Assembly (NCBI GenBank): GCA_029858505.1
Contig: JAOUEW010000002.1
Coordinates: 168,851-232,850 of the forward strand
Direction: 5' to 3'
DNA length: 64,000 nt
DNA from: Deltaproteobacteria bacterium
GTDB taxonomy: Bacteria > SAR324 > JACQKK01
Part shown: in pieces, positions 9,153 to 17,872 of the stretch
How positions within the stretch are numbered: the first letter of the stretch is position 1
How the letters are laid out: the number at the start of each line of letters is the position of its first letter
Program-made: the position numbers and the translations under genes
The notes under the pieces: generated by a model
Seen by the model: the letters and a program-made list of their open reading frames with translations, nothing else
What the model was told of the DNA's origin: nothing
Database searches by the model: none

Positions 9153-9522
9153 GGCGGGATTTATTTTAGGGTTTGAGTCGGTTCTTAGGGGCGGGGAAGA
9201 TTCAGGAACTCAGTGAACGAATCCCATTTTTCTCTTCGTTTTTCCCAGTCCGATATTTTCTAGTTCTTATTTTCCAGCCTATTTTTTCAATCCCCTTCAG
9301 TCCCCTCCATCCCCTTTCAATACTTTTTCAATTCTGTTTTCTTACAGCCCGCCCAATTGTTTCCCATCCGTTCCGTGTTTGGAAAGGGAGACAGTCTGGG
9401 GGATTTTGTTCCTCCCCCAGCGGGCAAATGATAAGGATTCTAAAACGGGTGGGATTGTAAATTCCACGAGATGAATACGCGCTGGCCTAGGCCCGTCGGC
9501 TCAAGCCGCAAACAACACAGGC
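9153..9522. other. noncoding, T-rich stretch
   Basis: No credible gene. The first 250 bases downstream of 6S RNA are pyrimidine-rich on the + strand. Near the STAS gene end, a short hairpin (CGGCT-CA-AGCCG at about 9498-9509) could help end transcription on the minus strand. Confidence 0.5.
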
Positions 9523-9861
9523 TTAGCGCATGGCCTTCAGGGCGTCGGCCTCGGAGGGGAAAATATCGAGGATTTTATTCAGCCGGGTAATGGTGAAAAT
9601 CTCCTCGTTTTTCTTGCTCAGGTTGATCAGGCCAAACTTGCCCTCTTTTTGCTGCAGGGTTTTGTAAATCGACACAATCAGCCCAATGCCGGAGGAGTCG
9701 ATAAAGTTCACCTTTTCAAAGTTCAGCAACACCCCTTTGACATCAGGGCTTTCCAGGTGGGGCTTCAGGTAGCTTTTGGCTTCGTTCACCCCATCCAGGG
9801 CGAAGTTGCCTTCAATGGAGACCACGCAAACTTTGTTGTCGATCCGGTGGCTAAGCAGCAT
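9523..9861 (-). CDS. STAS-domain anti-sigma-factor antagonist-like protein
   Basis: 112 residues, a single STAS domain. The motif NFIDSSGIGLIVSI (near residues 51-64) holds the phosphorylatable serine of SpoIIAA/RsbV-type proteins. Such proteins bind a partner-switching kinase in their unphosphorylated form. No anti-sigma kinase or PP2C phosphatase gene is adjacent, so its partner is elsewhere. AGG lies 5 bases before the ATG. Confidence 0.88.
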   Translation of the reverse strand: MLLSHRIDNKVCVVSIEGNFALDGVNEAKSYLKPHLESPDVKGVLLNFEKVNFIDSSGIGLIVSIYKTLQQKEGKFGLINLSKKNEEIFTITRLNKILDIFPSEADALKAMR

Positions 9862-10014
9862 AAGGGCCTGTGTCGTTTGAATGGGGTGTATAGATACCGG
9901 CTGATTACGGACGTGGTATCAAAATAGGGATATATCGGGAAAAAATCAACCCGGAAAGTGATCGGGGGGGAAATTCCCGATCTCCCATGCCCATGAATCT
10001 ACGCCACCGAACCA

Positions 10015-11376
10015 TCAACCCCCACCTAACCGTTCTTGTTCCAGGCTAAGGGCCATGGCCCCCAGGGCCCGCTGGGCCCACCAGGCTTTTTTGCCCGTTT
10101 TGGCGATGTCTGGGGGCGGGGGGTCCATCAGGCCAAAATTGGCGTTCATGGGCTGAAAACCTTCCCCGGCGGTTTGGGTGACATACCGCCACAGGGCCCC
10201 AATCATGGTGTCGGGGGCGGGGGGCGGGGGCCATGGGCATTCCCGCAGGGCCTGGGCCACCCGGCGGCCCACGGCCAGCCCCATGGCGGCCGATTCCATA
10301 TAGCCCTCCACCCCGGTGATTTGCCCGGCAAAGTGCAGGCGGGGCTCGGTTTTCAGGGCCATTTCCTGGGTGAGCAGGCCGGGGGACTGGAGGAAAGTGT
10401 TGCGGTGCATGGAACCCAGCCGGGCGAATTCGGCCTGCTCTAGGCCGGGAATCAGGCGAAGCACCCGCTGCTGTTCAGGCCAGGTCATTTTGGTTTGAAA
10501 CCCCACCAGCCCCCACAGGGTGGCTTGGCTGTTTTCCTGGCGCAATTGGGCCACGGCAAAGGGCCAGCGGCCAGTGGCCGGGTTGGTGAGCCCGGCCGGT
10601 TTCAGGGGGCCGTGGGCCAGGGTCATGGGCCCCCGCCGGGCCAATTCTTCAATGGGCAGGCAGCCCTCAAAATGGCGCAGGTCTTCAAATGTTTGCAGCG
10701 GCACGGTTTCGGCGGACAGCAGGGCCTCTACAAAGGCATGGTACTGCTCTTTGTTCAGGGGGCAGTTCAGGTAATCGGCACCGCCTTTGTCCCAGCGGGC
10801 CGCCGGGTAGGCCACCTGCCGGTTGATGCTGTCGGCCATGACCACCGGAGCGATGGCATCGTAGAAGTACAAAAACCCCTGCCCCACCATCCGCTGAAGG
10901 GCTTGAGACAAGGCCGGAGAGGTGAGGGGGCCGGAGGCCACCACCACCCGGCGGTGCCGGGTGAGCAGCAGAGACAGATCGGAGACTTCTTCTCGCCGCC
11001 AGCGGATGGCGGGGTGCTCCTCCAGCCGTTGGGTCACCCGGCGGGAGAACTGCTCCCGATCCACCGCCAGGGCTTGGCCCGCGGGCAGGGCCGCGGCCCG
11101 GGCGGCCTCTAAAATCACCGACCCTTGCAGCTCCATTTCGGCCTTCAGCAGGCCATGAGCGTTTTCCTGGTTCAGGGACTTGAAGGAGTTGGAACACACC
11201 AACTCGGCGGCCTCCCCCGTGTGGTGGGCCTCGGTGGAACGGCCCGGGCGCATTTCGTACAAATCCACCCCAAACCCCCGTTGGGCAATTTGCCAGGCAG
11301 CCTCGCTGCCCGCCAAACCGGCGCCCACCACGCCCACGTCGGCCCATGAATTGGCCAAGTCAATCTCTTTTGGCAT
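10015..11376 (-). CDS. trmFO: methylenetetrahydrofolate-tRNA-(uracil-5-)-methyltransferase
   Basis: 453 residues, the usual TrmFO length. The FAD-binding motif VGAGLAGSEAAW is near the N-terminus, followed by EMRPGRSTEAHHT and CSNSFKS, both typical of the family. The enzyme uses methylenetetrahydrofolate and FADH2 to make m5U54 in the T-loop of tRNAs. It is a monocistronic gene, divergent from the histidine kinase. No strong ribosome site precedes the ATG. Confidence 0.95.
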   Translation of the reverse strand: MPKEIDLANSWADVGVVGAGLAGSEAAWQIAQRGFGVDLYEMRPGRSTEAHHTGEAAELVCSNSFKSLNQENAHGLLKAEMELQGSVILEAARAAALPAGQALAVDREQFSRRVTQRLEEHPAIRWRREEVSDLSLLLTRHRRVVVASGPLTSPALSQALQRMVGQGFLYFYDAIAPVVMADSINRQVAYPAARWDKGGADYLNCPLNKEQYHAFVEALLSAETVPLQTFEDLRHFEGCLPIEELARRGPMTLAHGPLKPAGLTNPATGRWPFAVAQLRQENSQATLWGLVGFQTKMTWPEQQRVLRLIPGLEQAEFARLGSMHRNTFLQSPGLLTQEMALKTEPRLHFAGQITGVEGYMESAAMGLAVGRRVAQALRECPWPPPPAPDTMIGALWRYVTQTAGEGFQPMNANFGLMDPPPPDIAKTGKKAWWAQRALGAMALSLEQERLGGG

Positions 11377-11483
11377 GTGGGTTCTTTTTTTGCGGGGTTT
11401 AGGATAGGGGTGAGAAGACCACGGAAATCTCGATTGTTGGGGGGTTCGCTCCCCAATGGTTCATCCCCCACAGGAATTGTTTC

Positions 11484-12584
11484 ATGGAATCCCATCCGAT
11501 GGAACGGGTTGTTTTGGCCAGCTTGGCGGCGCCCCTGCTGGCCGTGGACAAAGAAGGGGTGGTGACCTGGGCCAACGAGGCGGCCGCGCACTTTTGGCGC
11601 TCTACCCCCCAGGGGCTGGCAGGGCAGCCAGTGCACCGCCTGTTTGGGGGAAATACCCTGGTGGCCGATAGCGTGACCCGGGCTTGGCAAGAAGAACAAC
11701 CCATCCAGGTGGATGCCATGCCGTTGTTTCAGGCCGAAGGCATGGACCCGGTATTGCTGCGTATTCATTTTTTCCCGTTGATTCGCCCCAACGGGCCGCC
11801 GGAAGGTACCCTGCTGTTGTTTTGGGATGAGACCGCCCGGGAGAACCGGGAGGCCGACAAGCACAGCCGACAATTGGCCGACACGGTGGGGAACATGGTG
11901 GCCCGGCTGGCCCACGAGCTGCAAAATCCCCTCAGCGGCATCAAAGGGGCCACCCAGCTGCTGGCCCGGCAGACCTCTCAAGATTCGGCCATTCGGGAGT
12001 TTCCCCAGGTGATTTTGCGGGAACTGGACCGCCTGGAGCGGCTGGTGAAAAACCTGCTGTCTCAGGGTGGGGAACCGCCCTTGACCAAAAGCCGGTTCAA
12101 CCTGCACGAACTGCTCGACACCGTGATCTGGTTCGTGCGCAATTCAGCCCCAGGGCAACGGGTGGAGCGGATCTACGATCCTTCACTGCCCGAGCTGTAC
12201 GCCGACCGGGACCGGATGCATCAGGTGTTTCTGAACCTGATGAAAAACGGACTGGAGGCCGCGGCCCCTGGGATGCCCCTCACGGTGGGCACCGCCTTTG
12301 CCGCCCCCTGGGAGGCCCGGGCGCGGCTGCCCGGCCCCCGCCGGAACTTCCTGCGGGTGGATGTGATGGACCGGGGGCCAGGGGTCGCCGCCAAAGATAT
12401 GCCCCGGTTGTTCACTCCTTTCTTCACCACCCGCAAACAGGGCAACGGTTTGGGGTTGTCGTTATGCCAGTTGATTGTGCGGGCTCACCAGGGGCATGTG
12501 CTCTACGCCCCACGCCATGGCGGGGGCGCGGTGTTTTCCGTGTACCTCCCCATTCTCACGCCAGAAGAAATGGAAGGAAAATAA
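11484..12584 (+). CDS. NtrB-like PAS/histidine kinase
   Basis: 366 residues, soluble. An N-terminal PAS-like domain (about 8-115) precedes the H-box with H144 in RLAHELQNPLSGIKGA, closely resembling NtrB/GlnL. The N-box (NLMKNGLEAA) and GNGLGLSL G-box follow. The length and motif suggest a nitrogen-regulation-type kinase, but no response regulator gene is adjacent, so the partner cannot be named. AGGA lies 8 bases before the ATG. Confidence 0.85.
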   Translation: MESHPMERVVLASLAAPLLAVDKEGVVTWANEAAAHFWRSTPQGLAGQPVHRLFGGNTLVADSVTRAWQEEQPIQVDAMPLFQAEGMDPVLLRIHFFPLIRPNGPPEGTLLLFWDETARENREADKHSRQLADTVGNMVARLAHELQNPLSGIKGATQLLARQTSQDSAIREFPQVILRELDRLERLVKNLLSQGGEPPLTKSRFNLHELLDTVIWFVRNSAPGQRVERIYDPSLPELYADRDRMHQVFLNLMKNGLEAAAPGMPLTVGTAFAAPWEARARLPGPRRNFLRVDVMDRGPGVAAKDMPRLFTPFFTTRKQGNGLGLSLCQLIVRAHQGHVLYAPRHGGGAVFSVYLPILTPEEMEGK

Positions 12585-12915
12585 ATCAAACACTTTGGGG
12601 TGGATAATAAAGCAATCCCATCTTCCGCAAAACCCCCGTTTTCATAAAAACCCCTGTCATGGCATGACCTTCCAGAAAAAAAAGGATGAATTCTGAGAGC
12701 GAAGGGGTTCATTTTTCCGCGGAAGTACCGAAAGGAAGATGGGAACGAGATGATGGTAGTGTCAGGATTGGGGTGAGAGCGTCGGACAATCATCTTGGGC
12801 GGTGAATTTGATAAAATGCTGATATGAAAAAATAAATACAAAAATATTTGTGTGATGTCGCAGGAAAAGGTGTGGAAAGAAAATCCATCCTTTTCCAAAC
12901 GACCACACAAAATGC
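12585..12915. other. intergenic, no gene seen
   Basis: AT-richer than its surroundings. Open frames here have no ribosome sites and no family resemblance. The end of this stretch leads into the promoter at 12916. Confidence 0.5.
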
Positions 12916-12943
12916 TTGACTTTGTTGGTGAATTGGTTATGAT
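12916..12943 (+). promoter_or_regulatory. strong sigma-70-type promoter
   Basis: TTGACT at 12916-12921 and TATGAT at 12938-12943 with a 16-base spacer; this is among the closest matches to the sigma-70 consensus I noted in the window. Transcription would start near 12950, immediately before the structured RNA candidate and about 315 bases ahead of the next coding region. Confidence 0.65.
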
Positions 12944-12949
12944 CCGCAT

Positions 12950-13115
12950 ATACATTAGGTGAAGGCAAGGAAGGCACAACGCCCACGGATGCGGCGCACC
13001 AACAGTAAAGCGCAACGCCCCTCGAAAGGGAGGGGGGCAACCGTAGGCGGTGGACGAACATCCCGCAGGGGGGATTGGTGAACGGACGCCATGGGAATCC
13101 ATATCCGTGGGTCTT
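12950..13115 (+). ncRNA. candidate structured RNA or leader, family not recognised
   Basis: Nested pairing. P1 is CCCACGGAT (12982-12990) with ATCCGTGGG (13103-13111). P2 is GGCG (12993-12996) with CGCC (13087-13090), extended by CACCA (12997-13001) with TGGTG (13076-13080). Inside are the hairpins CCCCTC/GAGGGG, ACCG/CGGT (13040-13051) and ATCCC/GGGA (13060-13074). Between P2 and P1 lies ATGG-GAAT-CCAT (13091-13102). I do not recognise TPP, cobalamin, c-di-GMP, glycine, RNase P or SRP signatures. It could be a cis-acting leader of the secreted protein gene at 13265, or a separate small RNA. Confidence 0.5.
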
Positions 13116-13204
13116 TCGCCAACACACGTAACCGCCCAACAATCCCTTAATCAACGCCCATCTTTTCCAGGTTTGTTGCTGGTTAGGGGGCCCTAAGCAT
13201 GTTT

Positions 13205-13219
13205 GCATCATTATGATGC
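13205..13219. promoter_or_regulatory. inverted repeat, operator-like
   Basis: GCATCA-TTA-TGATGC forms a perfect 6-bp inverted repeat about 45 bases before the ATG of the secreted protein, followed by a second GCATCA half. It may be a protein-binding site or a small hairpin; no terminator T-tract follows. Confidence 0.35.
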
Positions 13220-13264
13220 ATCATTGTGCTTGGTGAACATCATTCATGGAAACTGGAGGGTGGC

Positions 13265-13939
13265 ATGAGGATGACGAGGATGTGGAAGGGTTGCGTGGCC
13301 GGGATTTTGGGGGCAGGGTTGACGTTCTCTGGGGTTGCCTGGGCCGGAGAAGATGTGGTTCCCCCGCAGAAATTCGCCAGTTTGGTCGATACCTATGGGA
13401 AACCCCAGGGAAGAATTTCCGGTCGGATCTTGTTTCCCTCTGAATACAGCCAACGATCGGTGACCTTTAGTTTTTCCGGGCGGTCGTTCGTGACCCTTCC
13501 GGATGGACGGTTTGTGATTGAGCGGATTCCCCTGGGGCAGCATGTTTTGGTGGTGCGCACGCTGGGGTATGACCCGGTGGAAATGCACGTCAAGGTCAAC
13601 TCTGCCAGCCCGCTGGCGCTGAAAGACATTCGCATCAAAATGGCCCGTGGGCAGGTCAGCGGTCGTTTGGTCACGCCAGACGGCTCTTCGGCGGCCAATA
13701 TTTCTCTCAAATTGACCGAGCATGGGGGGGCCACCACCACGTCTTCCGATGGCCTGTTTACCTTCATGGGGGTGCCCGCGGGCTCCCATACCCTCTTGGT
13801 GGAAGATCCCCGCTTTCAAACCCCCGGAGACATTCAGGTGGAAATGGCTCCGAACAGCCGCAGGAACTTAGGGGTCATTCAAGTATCTAAAAAAATGACG
13901 ACCACGGGGCCAGCCCCCACGGCGGTATTGGTGAAGTAA
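13265..13939 (+). CDS. secreted protein with carboxypeptidase-regulatory-like repeats
   Basis: 224 residues from an ATG with GGAGGG 5 bases upstream. A signal peptide ends at ...SGVAWA with cleavage before GEDV. Two beta-sandwich repeats of the carboxypeptidase regulatory-like type follow (PDGRFVIERIPLGQHVLVV and DGLFTFMGVPAGSHTLLVE). Such domains are structural or adhesive in periplasmic and outer-membrane proteins; no catalytic domain is present. It is preceded by a long putative leader with a structured RNA candidate, which suggests post-transcriptional control. Confidence 0.75.
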   Translation: MRMTRMWKGCVAGILGAGLTFSGVAWAGEDVVPPQKFASLVDTYGKPQGRISGRILFPSEYSQRSVTFSFSGRSFVTLPDGRFVIERIPLGQHVLVVRTLGYDPVEMHVKVNSASPLALKDIRIKMARGQVSGRLVTPDGSSAANISLKLTEHGGATTTSSDGLFTFMGVPAGSHTLLVEDPRFQTPGDIQVEMAPNSRRNLGVIQVSKKMTTTGPAPTAVLVK

Positions 13940-13988
13940 CCCTATCCCCTGATCTTCTTTTCATCCCCCTGATTCTGATTTTTCCCTC

Positions 13989-14008
13989 CCCCCGGCTTTT
14001 GCCGGGGG
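13989..14008 (+). terminator. hairpin after the secreted protein gene
   Basis: CCCCCGGC-TTTT-GCCGGGGG is a perfect 8-bp stem 50 bases past the stop codon. No T-run follows, so its terminator function is uncertain. Confidence 0.4.
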
Positions 14009-14150
14009 CGTTGGGTCTTGCCATCCATTTTCCCCTGTTTCCCCTGTTTTTTGGCTGATTTTCTATTGCCCCCAAACCGGCTTGCGGTTACCGTGAACAA
14101 ATCACCTCTTTGTTTGTTCCAGAGCCCCTTCCCCAGAAGGTTATCCGGTC

Positions 14151-15515
14151 ATGTCTCCCATCCTTGAAACCAACGAAACCCCCGAATTTCTGGTCAACCA
14201 CATTCGGGAAGCGTTGGAACAGGCTGATTCAGCAGGGTTAAAAGGAATTCTGGAAGAAGCGGAGCCAGCCCAACTGGCCGATGTGTTGTACGGATTTAAC
14301 TTAGAAGACCAGCTTCATCTCATTCAGGCCATGAGCCCGGCCCTGGCCGCGGAGATTTTGCCCACCCTGAACGAGTCTTATCTGGAAGCCCTGCTGGCGG
14401 CCCTTCCCCCCGAACGGTTAACGGCTCTGCTGGCCCTGATGGAGCCCGATGACGCGGCCTTTTTGGTGTCGCTGCTGGAAGAAGACCACCGCCAAGGGGT
14501 GATTGGGGCCCTGGGTCAGCGGTTTGGGGCGGAGGTGAAAAACCTGCTGAGCCACGAAGAAGACACCGCCGGGCGGCTGATGGACCCGGACCTGGTGCGG
14601 GTGAGGGCCGGACAAACCGTGGGGCAGGCGGTGGAGGACATTCGCCAATATGTGGCCAGGGTGAAACTGGATGACTTTTTTACCGTGTTTGTGGTGAATG
14701 ACGCGGGGGAATTGGTGGGGGTGGTTCCCACTTGGCGGATGCTGTTGGCTCGGCCCAGCCAAACCATTTCCGAGGTGATGTCGACCGATGTGGTTTCGGT
14801 GGGCAGCGAGGAAGACCAGGAAGAAGTGGTGAAACTGGTGAGAGATCACGACTTGGTGACCCTGCCGGTGGTGGACGACAAGCAAAAGTTGATCGGCCGG
14901 ATTACGGTGGACGACGTGGTGGACGTGATTGAGGAAGAGTTTGAAGAAGACATGGGGCACTTAACCGGTACTCAAGAGGAAGTGCACACGTTTTCGGTGC
15001 TGGAATCCATCCGGGTGCGTTCGCCCTGGCTGCTGTTTGCCTTGTGCGGGCTGTTTTTATCGGCGGTGGTGATGACCCGCTATCAGGGCATTATCAACGT
15101 TCTGCCACAACTGGCTTTTTTCACCCCATTGGTGATGGCCATGGGGGGCAATGCTGGCATGCAGTCTTCCTCATTGGTCATCCGGGGTTTGGCCACTGGC
15201 GAGGTGCAGTTGTCTCACTTTTGGTGGCGGCTGGGAAAGGAACTGATGGTCTCCCTGAACATTGGGGTGTTGAGCGCCCTGCTGCTGCTGGGGGCTGTGT
15301 GGATCTTGTCTGGGAATGTTCGAATGGCCATGGTGGTGGGCATTGCCACCAACGTGTCCATTTTAACCGCGGCGTTCATCGGCATTTCTATTCCCATGGG
15401 GCTACGGCGGGCGGGCTTTGACCCGGCCTTGGCCACGGGACCGTTTTTAACCACCACCAACGATATTCTGGGAACCATTGTGTACTTGATGGTGGCGTTT
15501 CTGTTGCTGGGGTGA
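14151..15515 (+). CDS. mgtE: magnesium transporter MgtE
   Basis: 454 residues, the normal MgtE length. The order is an N-terminal helical MgtE_N domain (to about 130), two CBS domains (about 135-260) and a five-helix membrane domain with AMGGNAGMQSSSLVIRGLA in the first part. MgtE is a Mg2+ channel gated by Mg2+ binding to the cytosolic domains. AGAAGG lies about 10 bases before the ATG. It is a monocistronic gene. Confidence 0.95.
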   Translation: MSPILETNETPEFLVNHIREALEQADSAGLKGILEEAEPAQLADVLYGFNLEDQLHLIQAMSPALAAEILPTLNESYLEALLAALPPERLTALLALMEPDDAAFLVSLLEEDHRQGVIGALGQRFGAEVKNLLSHEEDTAGRLMDPDLVRVRAGQTVGQAVEDIRQYVARVKLDDFFTVFVVNDAGELVGVVPTWRMLLARPSQTISEVMSTDVVSVGSEEDQEEVVKLVRDHDLVTLPVVDDKQKLIGRITVDDVVDVIEEEFEEDMGHLTGTQEEVHTFSVLESIRVRSPWLLFALCGLFLSAVVMTRYQGIINVLPQLAFFTPLVMAMGGNAGMQSSSLVIRGLATGEVQLSHFWWRLGKELMVSLNIGVLSALLLLGAVWILSGNVRMAMVVGIATNVSILTAAFIGISIPMGLRRAGFDPALATGPFLTTTNDILGTIVYLMVAFLLLG

Positions 15516-15682
15516 TTGTGGTAGCATGAGACATTGGCGTAGCCAGGGGTTTCTGCCGAGAAAAAGGGGGAACGGGGGTTGGGGGAAGGGGGATGTAGAA
15601 AAATGGATATGCTGAAGTTTTAGAACGTGATGTGAATGACAGGGCAAAGGCAGGGGGCTCACACCAAACAAAGGGACTGAAC

Positions 15683-16552
15683 ATGAAGGGGGTTATTCTG
15701 GCCGCGGGATATGGCACCCGGTTTCTGCCGGCGTCTAAAACCATTCCCAAAGAAATGTTTCCGCTGATTGACACCCCGGTGATCGAGATGATCATTCAGG
15801 AGTTCGAAGAGGCGGGGATTCACGATATTTTGGTGGTCACCTCTCGGCGGAAAAAACCCCTGGAGGATTACTTTGACCGAGAGGTGGAACTGGAAACCAC
15901 CTTCAACAACGAGGGGAAAAGTGAAAACCTGCGGTTGATTGACCCGCTGGAGCTCCACACGTTTTTCATCCGCCAAAAGCACATGGCGGGCACCGGCGAC
16001 GCCCTGCTGCTCACCGAGCCCTTTGTGGGCAATTCCCCCTTTGTGGTGGCCTATCCGGATGATCTGCTGATCAACGGCCCGTCCCTCACCGGGCAGTTGA
16101 TGGAAACCTACCGCAAGACCGGGCGCTCGGTGTTGGCCGTGCAAGAAATCCCCAACGGAGATATCTCACGCTATGGGGTGGTGGACACCCACCAGGTCGA
16201 CGATTTGGAATTGGTGCGCAGCATGGTGGAAAAACCCCCCACCGGCACCGAACCCAGCCGGCTGGTGTCTTTCGGGCGGTATTTGTACACCCCAGAAATC
16301 TTCAAGGCCCTCCACGAAGCCAGGGAACTGTTCCATGGAAATGAAGGAGAGTTCACCCAAACGGTGGCGCTGAACCATTTGTCGACCCAGGGGCGGGTGA
16401 CCATCCGGCGGATTCAAGGGAAAATGCTAGACGTGGGGGCCCGCTTTGGCTATTTGCAAGCGGTGATCGAAACCGGGCTTAGCCGCAAGGAGTTTCGGCA
16501 GGATTTGATGGATTGGATGCGGCTGCGGCTGGAAGAAGAATCCAAACGTTAA
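15683..16552 (+). CDS. galU: UTP--glucose-1-phosphate uridylyltransferase
   Basis: 289 residues. The nucleotidyltransferase signature AAGYGTRFLPASKTIPKEM is at the N-terminus, with the Asp of YPDDLL in the middle. The enzyme makes UDP-glucose for LPS, exopolysaccharide and glycan synthesis. I chose the ATG at 15683, with AAGGGA 7 bases upstream, because the signature begins directly after it; a longer frame to 15632 adds 17 unrelated residues. It ends 6 bases from the convergent xseB. Confidence 0.95.
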   Translation: MKGVILAAGYGTRFLPASKTIPKEMFPLIDTPVIEMIIQEFEEAGIHDILVVTSRRKKPLEDYFDREVELETTFNNEGKSENLRLIDPLELHTFFIRQKHMAGTGDALLLTEPFVGNSPFVVAYPDDLLINGPSLTGQLMETYRKTGRSVLAVQEIPNGDISRYGVVDTHQVDDLELVRSMVEKPPTGTEPSRLVSFGRYLYTPEIFKALHEARELFHGNEGEFTQTVALNHLSTQGRVTIRRIQGKMLDVGARFGYLQAVIETGLSRKEFRQDLMDWMRLRLEEESKR

Positions 16553-16558
16553 GCGCCC

Positions 16559-16810
16559 TCAATCCTCATCGCCCAGGTCAAAGGCCACCTGGGTAAGGGC
16601 TTCCTTTTCGCTTTTCAGCAGAAGTTCCACTTTCTTTTCGGCGTCTACCAGCCGCTGCTGGCACTGGCGGCTCCACTGAATGCCCTCCTCAAAGGCCCCC
16701 AGGGCTTCTTCCAGCCCCAAAGAGCCGTCCTCCAACTTCCGCACAGACTCCTCCAACCGTTTCAAGGCGTCCTCGAAGGAAGGTTTTTTCTTGGGGTTTT
16801 TTTCAGCCAT
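16559..16810 (-). CDS. xseB: exodeoxyribonuclease VII small subunit
   Basis: 83 residues, typical length. The core SFEDALKRLEESVRKLEDG, followed by SLGLEEALGAFEEG, is the XseB signature, and the protein is mostly two amphipathic helices. It partners XseA in single-strand DNA degradation. xseA is not in the window. The gap to prmA upstream on the same strand is 37 bp, so they may be co-transcribed. Confidence 0.94.
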   Translation of the reverse strand: MAEKNPKKKPSFEDALKRLEESVRKLEDGSLGLEEALGAFEEGIQWSRQCQQRLVDAEKKVELLLKSEKEALTQVAFDLGDED

Positions 16811-16847
16811 GGAAAAGACTCTGGGGTTGGGGGTTAGGCGTGATGGA

Positions 16848-17771
16848 TCAGGTTGATGGATGGACGAGGCTCAGAGCCGCCCAGCCTTCTCGCACATGCA
16901 GTGGCTCTCCTTGGGGAGAGAAACCCAAGCGGGCGAATTCCCGGGCCACTTCCTCGGCTTCCCCCTCCAGCATCCCCGAAAGGATCAACCTGCCCCCTGG
17001 GGCGGTGAGCCGGGCCAAGTGGGGGGCCAAGGCCAGCAACACTGGGGCGGTGATATTGGCCAGCACCAGGGGAAAGGTTCCCTGCAGGGATTCTGGCCCC
17101 CCACACACCCGCAGGGGCGGCAGGGCCAACCCGTTCAGCCGAAAGTTGGCGGCCACTTCCTCCATCACCCGGGGGTCAATGTCTACGGTCACGGCCTGGG
17201 CCGCCCCCAGCAGGCACCCTCCGGCAGCCAATATACCAGAACCGCACCCCACATCCAAAAGACGGTTGGGGGCGGACTCCGTCAGGGCTTGCTCCAGCAG
17301 GGCCAGGGCCAGCCAAGTGGTGGGGTGGTTTCCCGTGCCAAACCCCTGCCCAGGGTCAATCACCAGGGGCAGCCGCCCCTCTGGGTTAAAGTCTGGCTCC
17401 GACAAGACCCAGGGGGGGCACACCAACAGTTTGCGGCCCACCGCCACGGGGCGAAAGTGGGCCCGCCATTGAGAGGCCCAGTTTTCCACCGGCTTGCGGG
17501 CCGTGGTGAACCTCACCGGGGGTTCGGCGTGGGGCCATTCCAGCCGGAAGGATTCCAGCCAGGCATCCACCGGCGGGGGGGCTTCTCCCACCCAATAGCA
17601 TACCATCCGCACCCAATCTTCCGATTCTTCCAACCAATGGGCCCCCGCGGCCCCCTGGGCCAAGCAATGGTCTCCCCACAATTCCGCCGAGGCGGTGGGA
17701 ACTTCGGCCTGGGCCTCCCAATACCATTGGCGCGGGATGCCGTCTGAATTGGAGGGGGGTTGTGGGGGCAT
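16848..17771 (-). CDS. prmA: ribosomal protein L11 methyltransferase
   Basis: 307 residues. The class I methyltransferase motif LLDVGCGSGIL, the preceding PGQGFGTGNHPTT loop and the late LANITAPVL motif (PrmA Asn-Ile-Thr) identify it. It methylates L11. AAGAG lies 6 bases before the ATG. A strong rpsA terminator lies directly upstream, so prmA must have its own start. Confidence 0.93.
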   Translation of the reverse strand: MPPQPPSNSDGIPRQWYWEAQAEVPTASAELWGDHCLAQGAAGAHWLEESEDWVRMVCYWVGEAPPPVDAWLESFRLEWPHAEPPVRFTTARKPVENWASQWRAHFRPVAVGRKLLVCPPWVLSEPDFNPEGRLPLVIDPGQGFGTGNHPTTWLALALLEQALTESAPNRLLDVGCGSGILAAGGCLLGAAQAVTVDIDPRVMEEVAANFRLNGLALPPLRVCGGPESLQGTFPLVLANITAPVLLALAPHLARLTAPGGRLILSGMLEGEAEEVAREFARLGFSPQGEPLHVREGWAALSLVHPST

Positions 17772-17804
17772 GGGGATCTCTTGAAACGCAACGCTGCGGG
17801 GTTC

Positions 17805-17839
17805 AAAAAAAACGGCGGACGGTTTGAACCGCCCGCCGT
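17805..17839 (-). terminator. rpsA rho-independent terminator
   Basis: On the minus strand a 10-12 bp G/C-rich stem (CGGCGGGCGGTT with AACCGTCCGCCG) is followed by eight T. It begins about 35 bases past the rpsA stop codon. Confidence 0.9.
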
Positions 17840-17872
17840 GCGCTGAAAAAAGTGCGGGTGAAAGGCCGGAAA

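Noticed and set aside
11484-12584. Complete ntrBC operon
   Set aside because: No NtrC-type gene follows; the kinase stands alone.
12950-13115. Known riboswitch (c-di-GMP, cobalamin, TPP, glycine)
   Set aside because: None of their conserved cores is present, so the RNA is left unclassified.
12503-13211. Minus-strand frames of 149-199 codons in the intergenic region
   Set aside because: No ribosome site, no family resemblance, and they overlap the structured RNA candidate and promoter.
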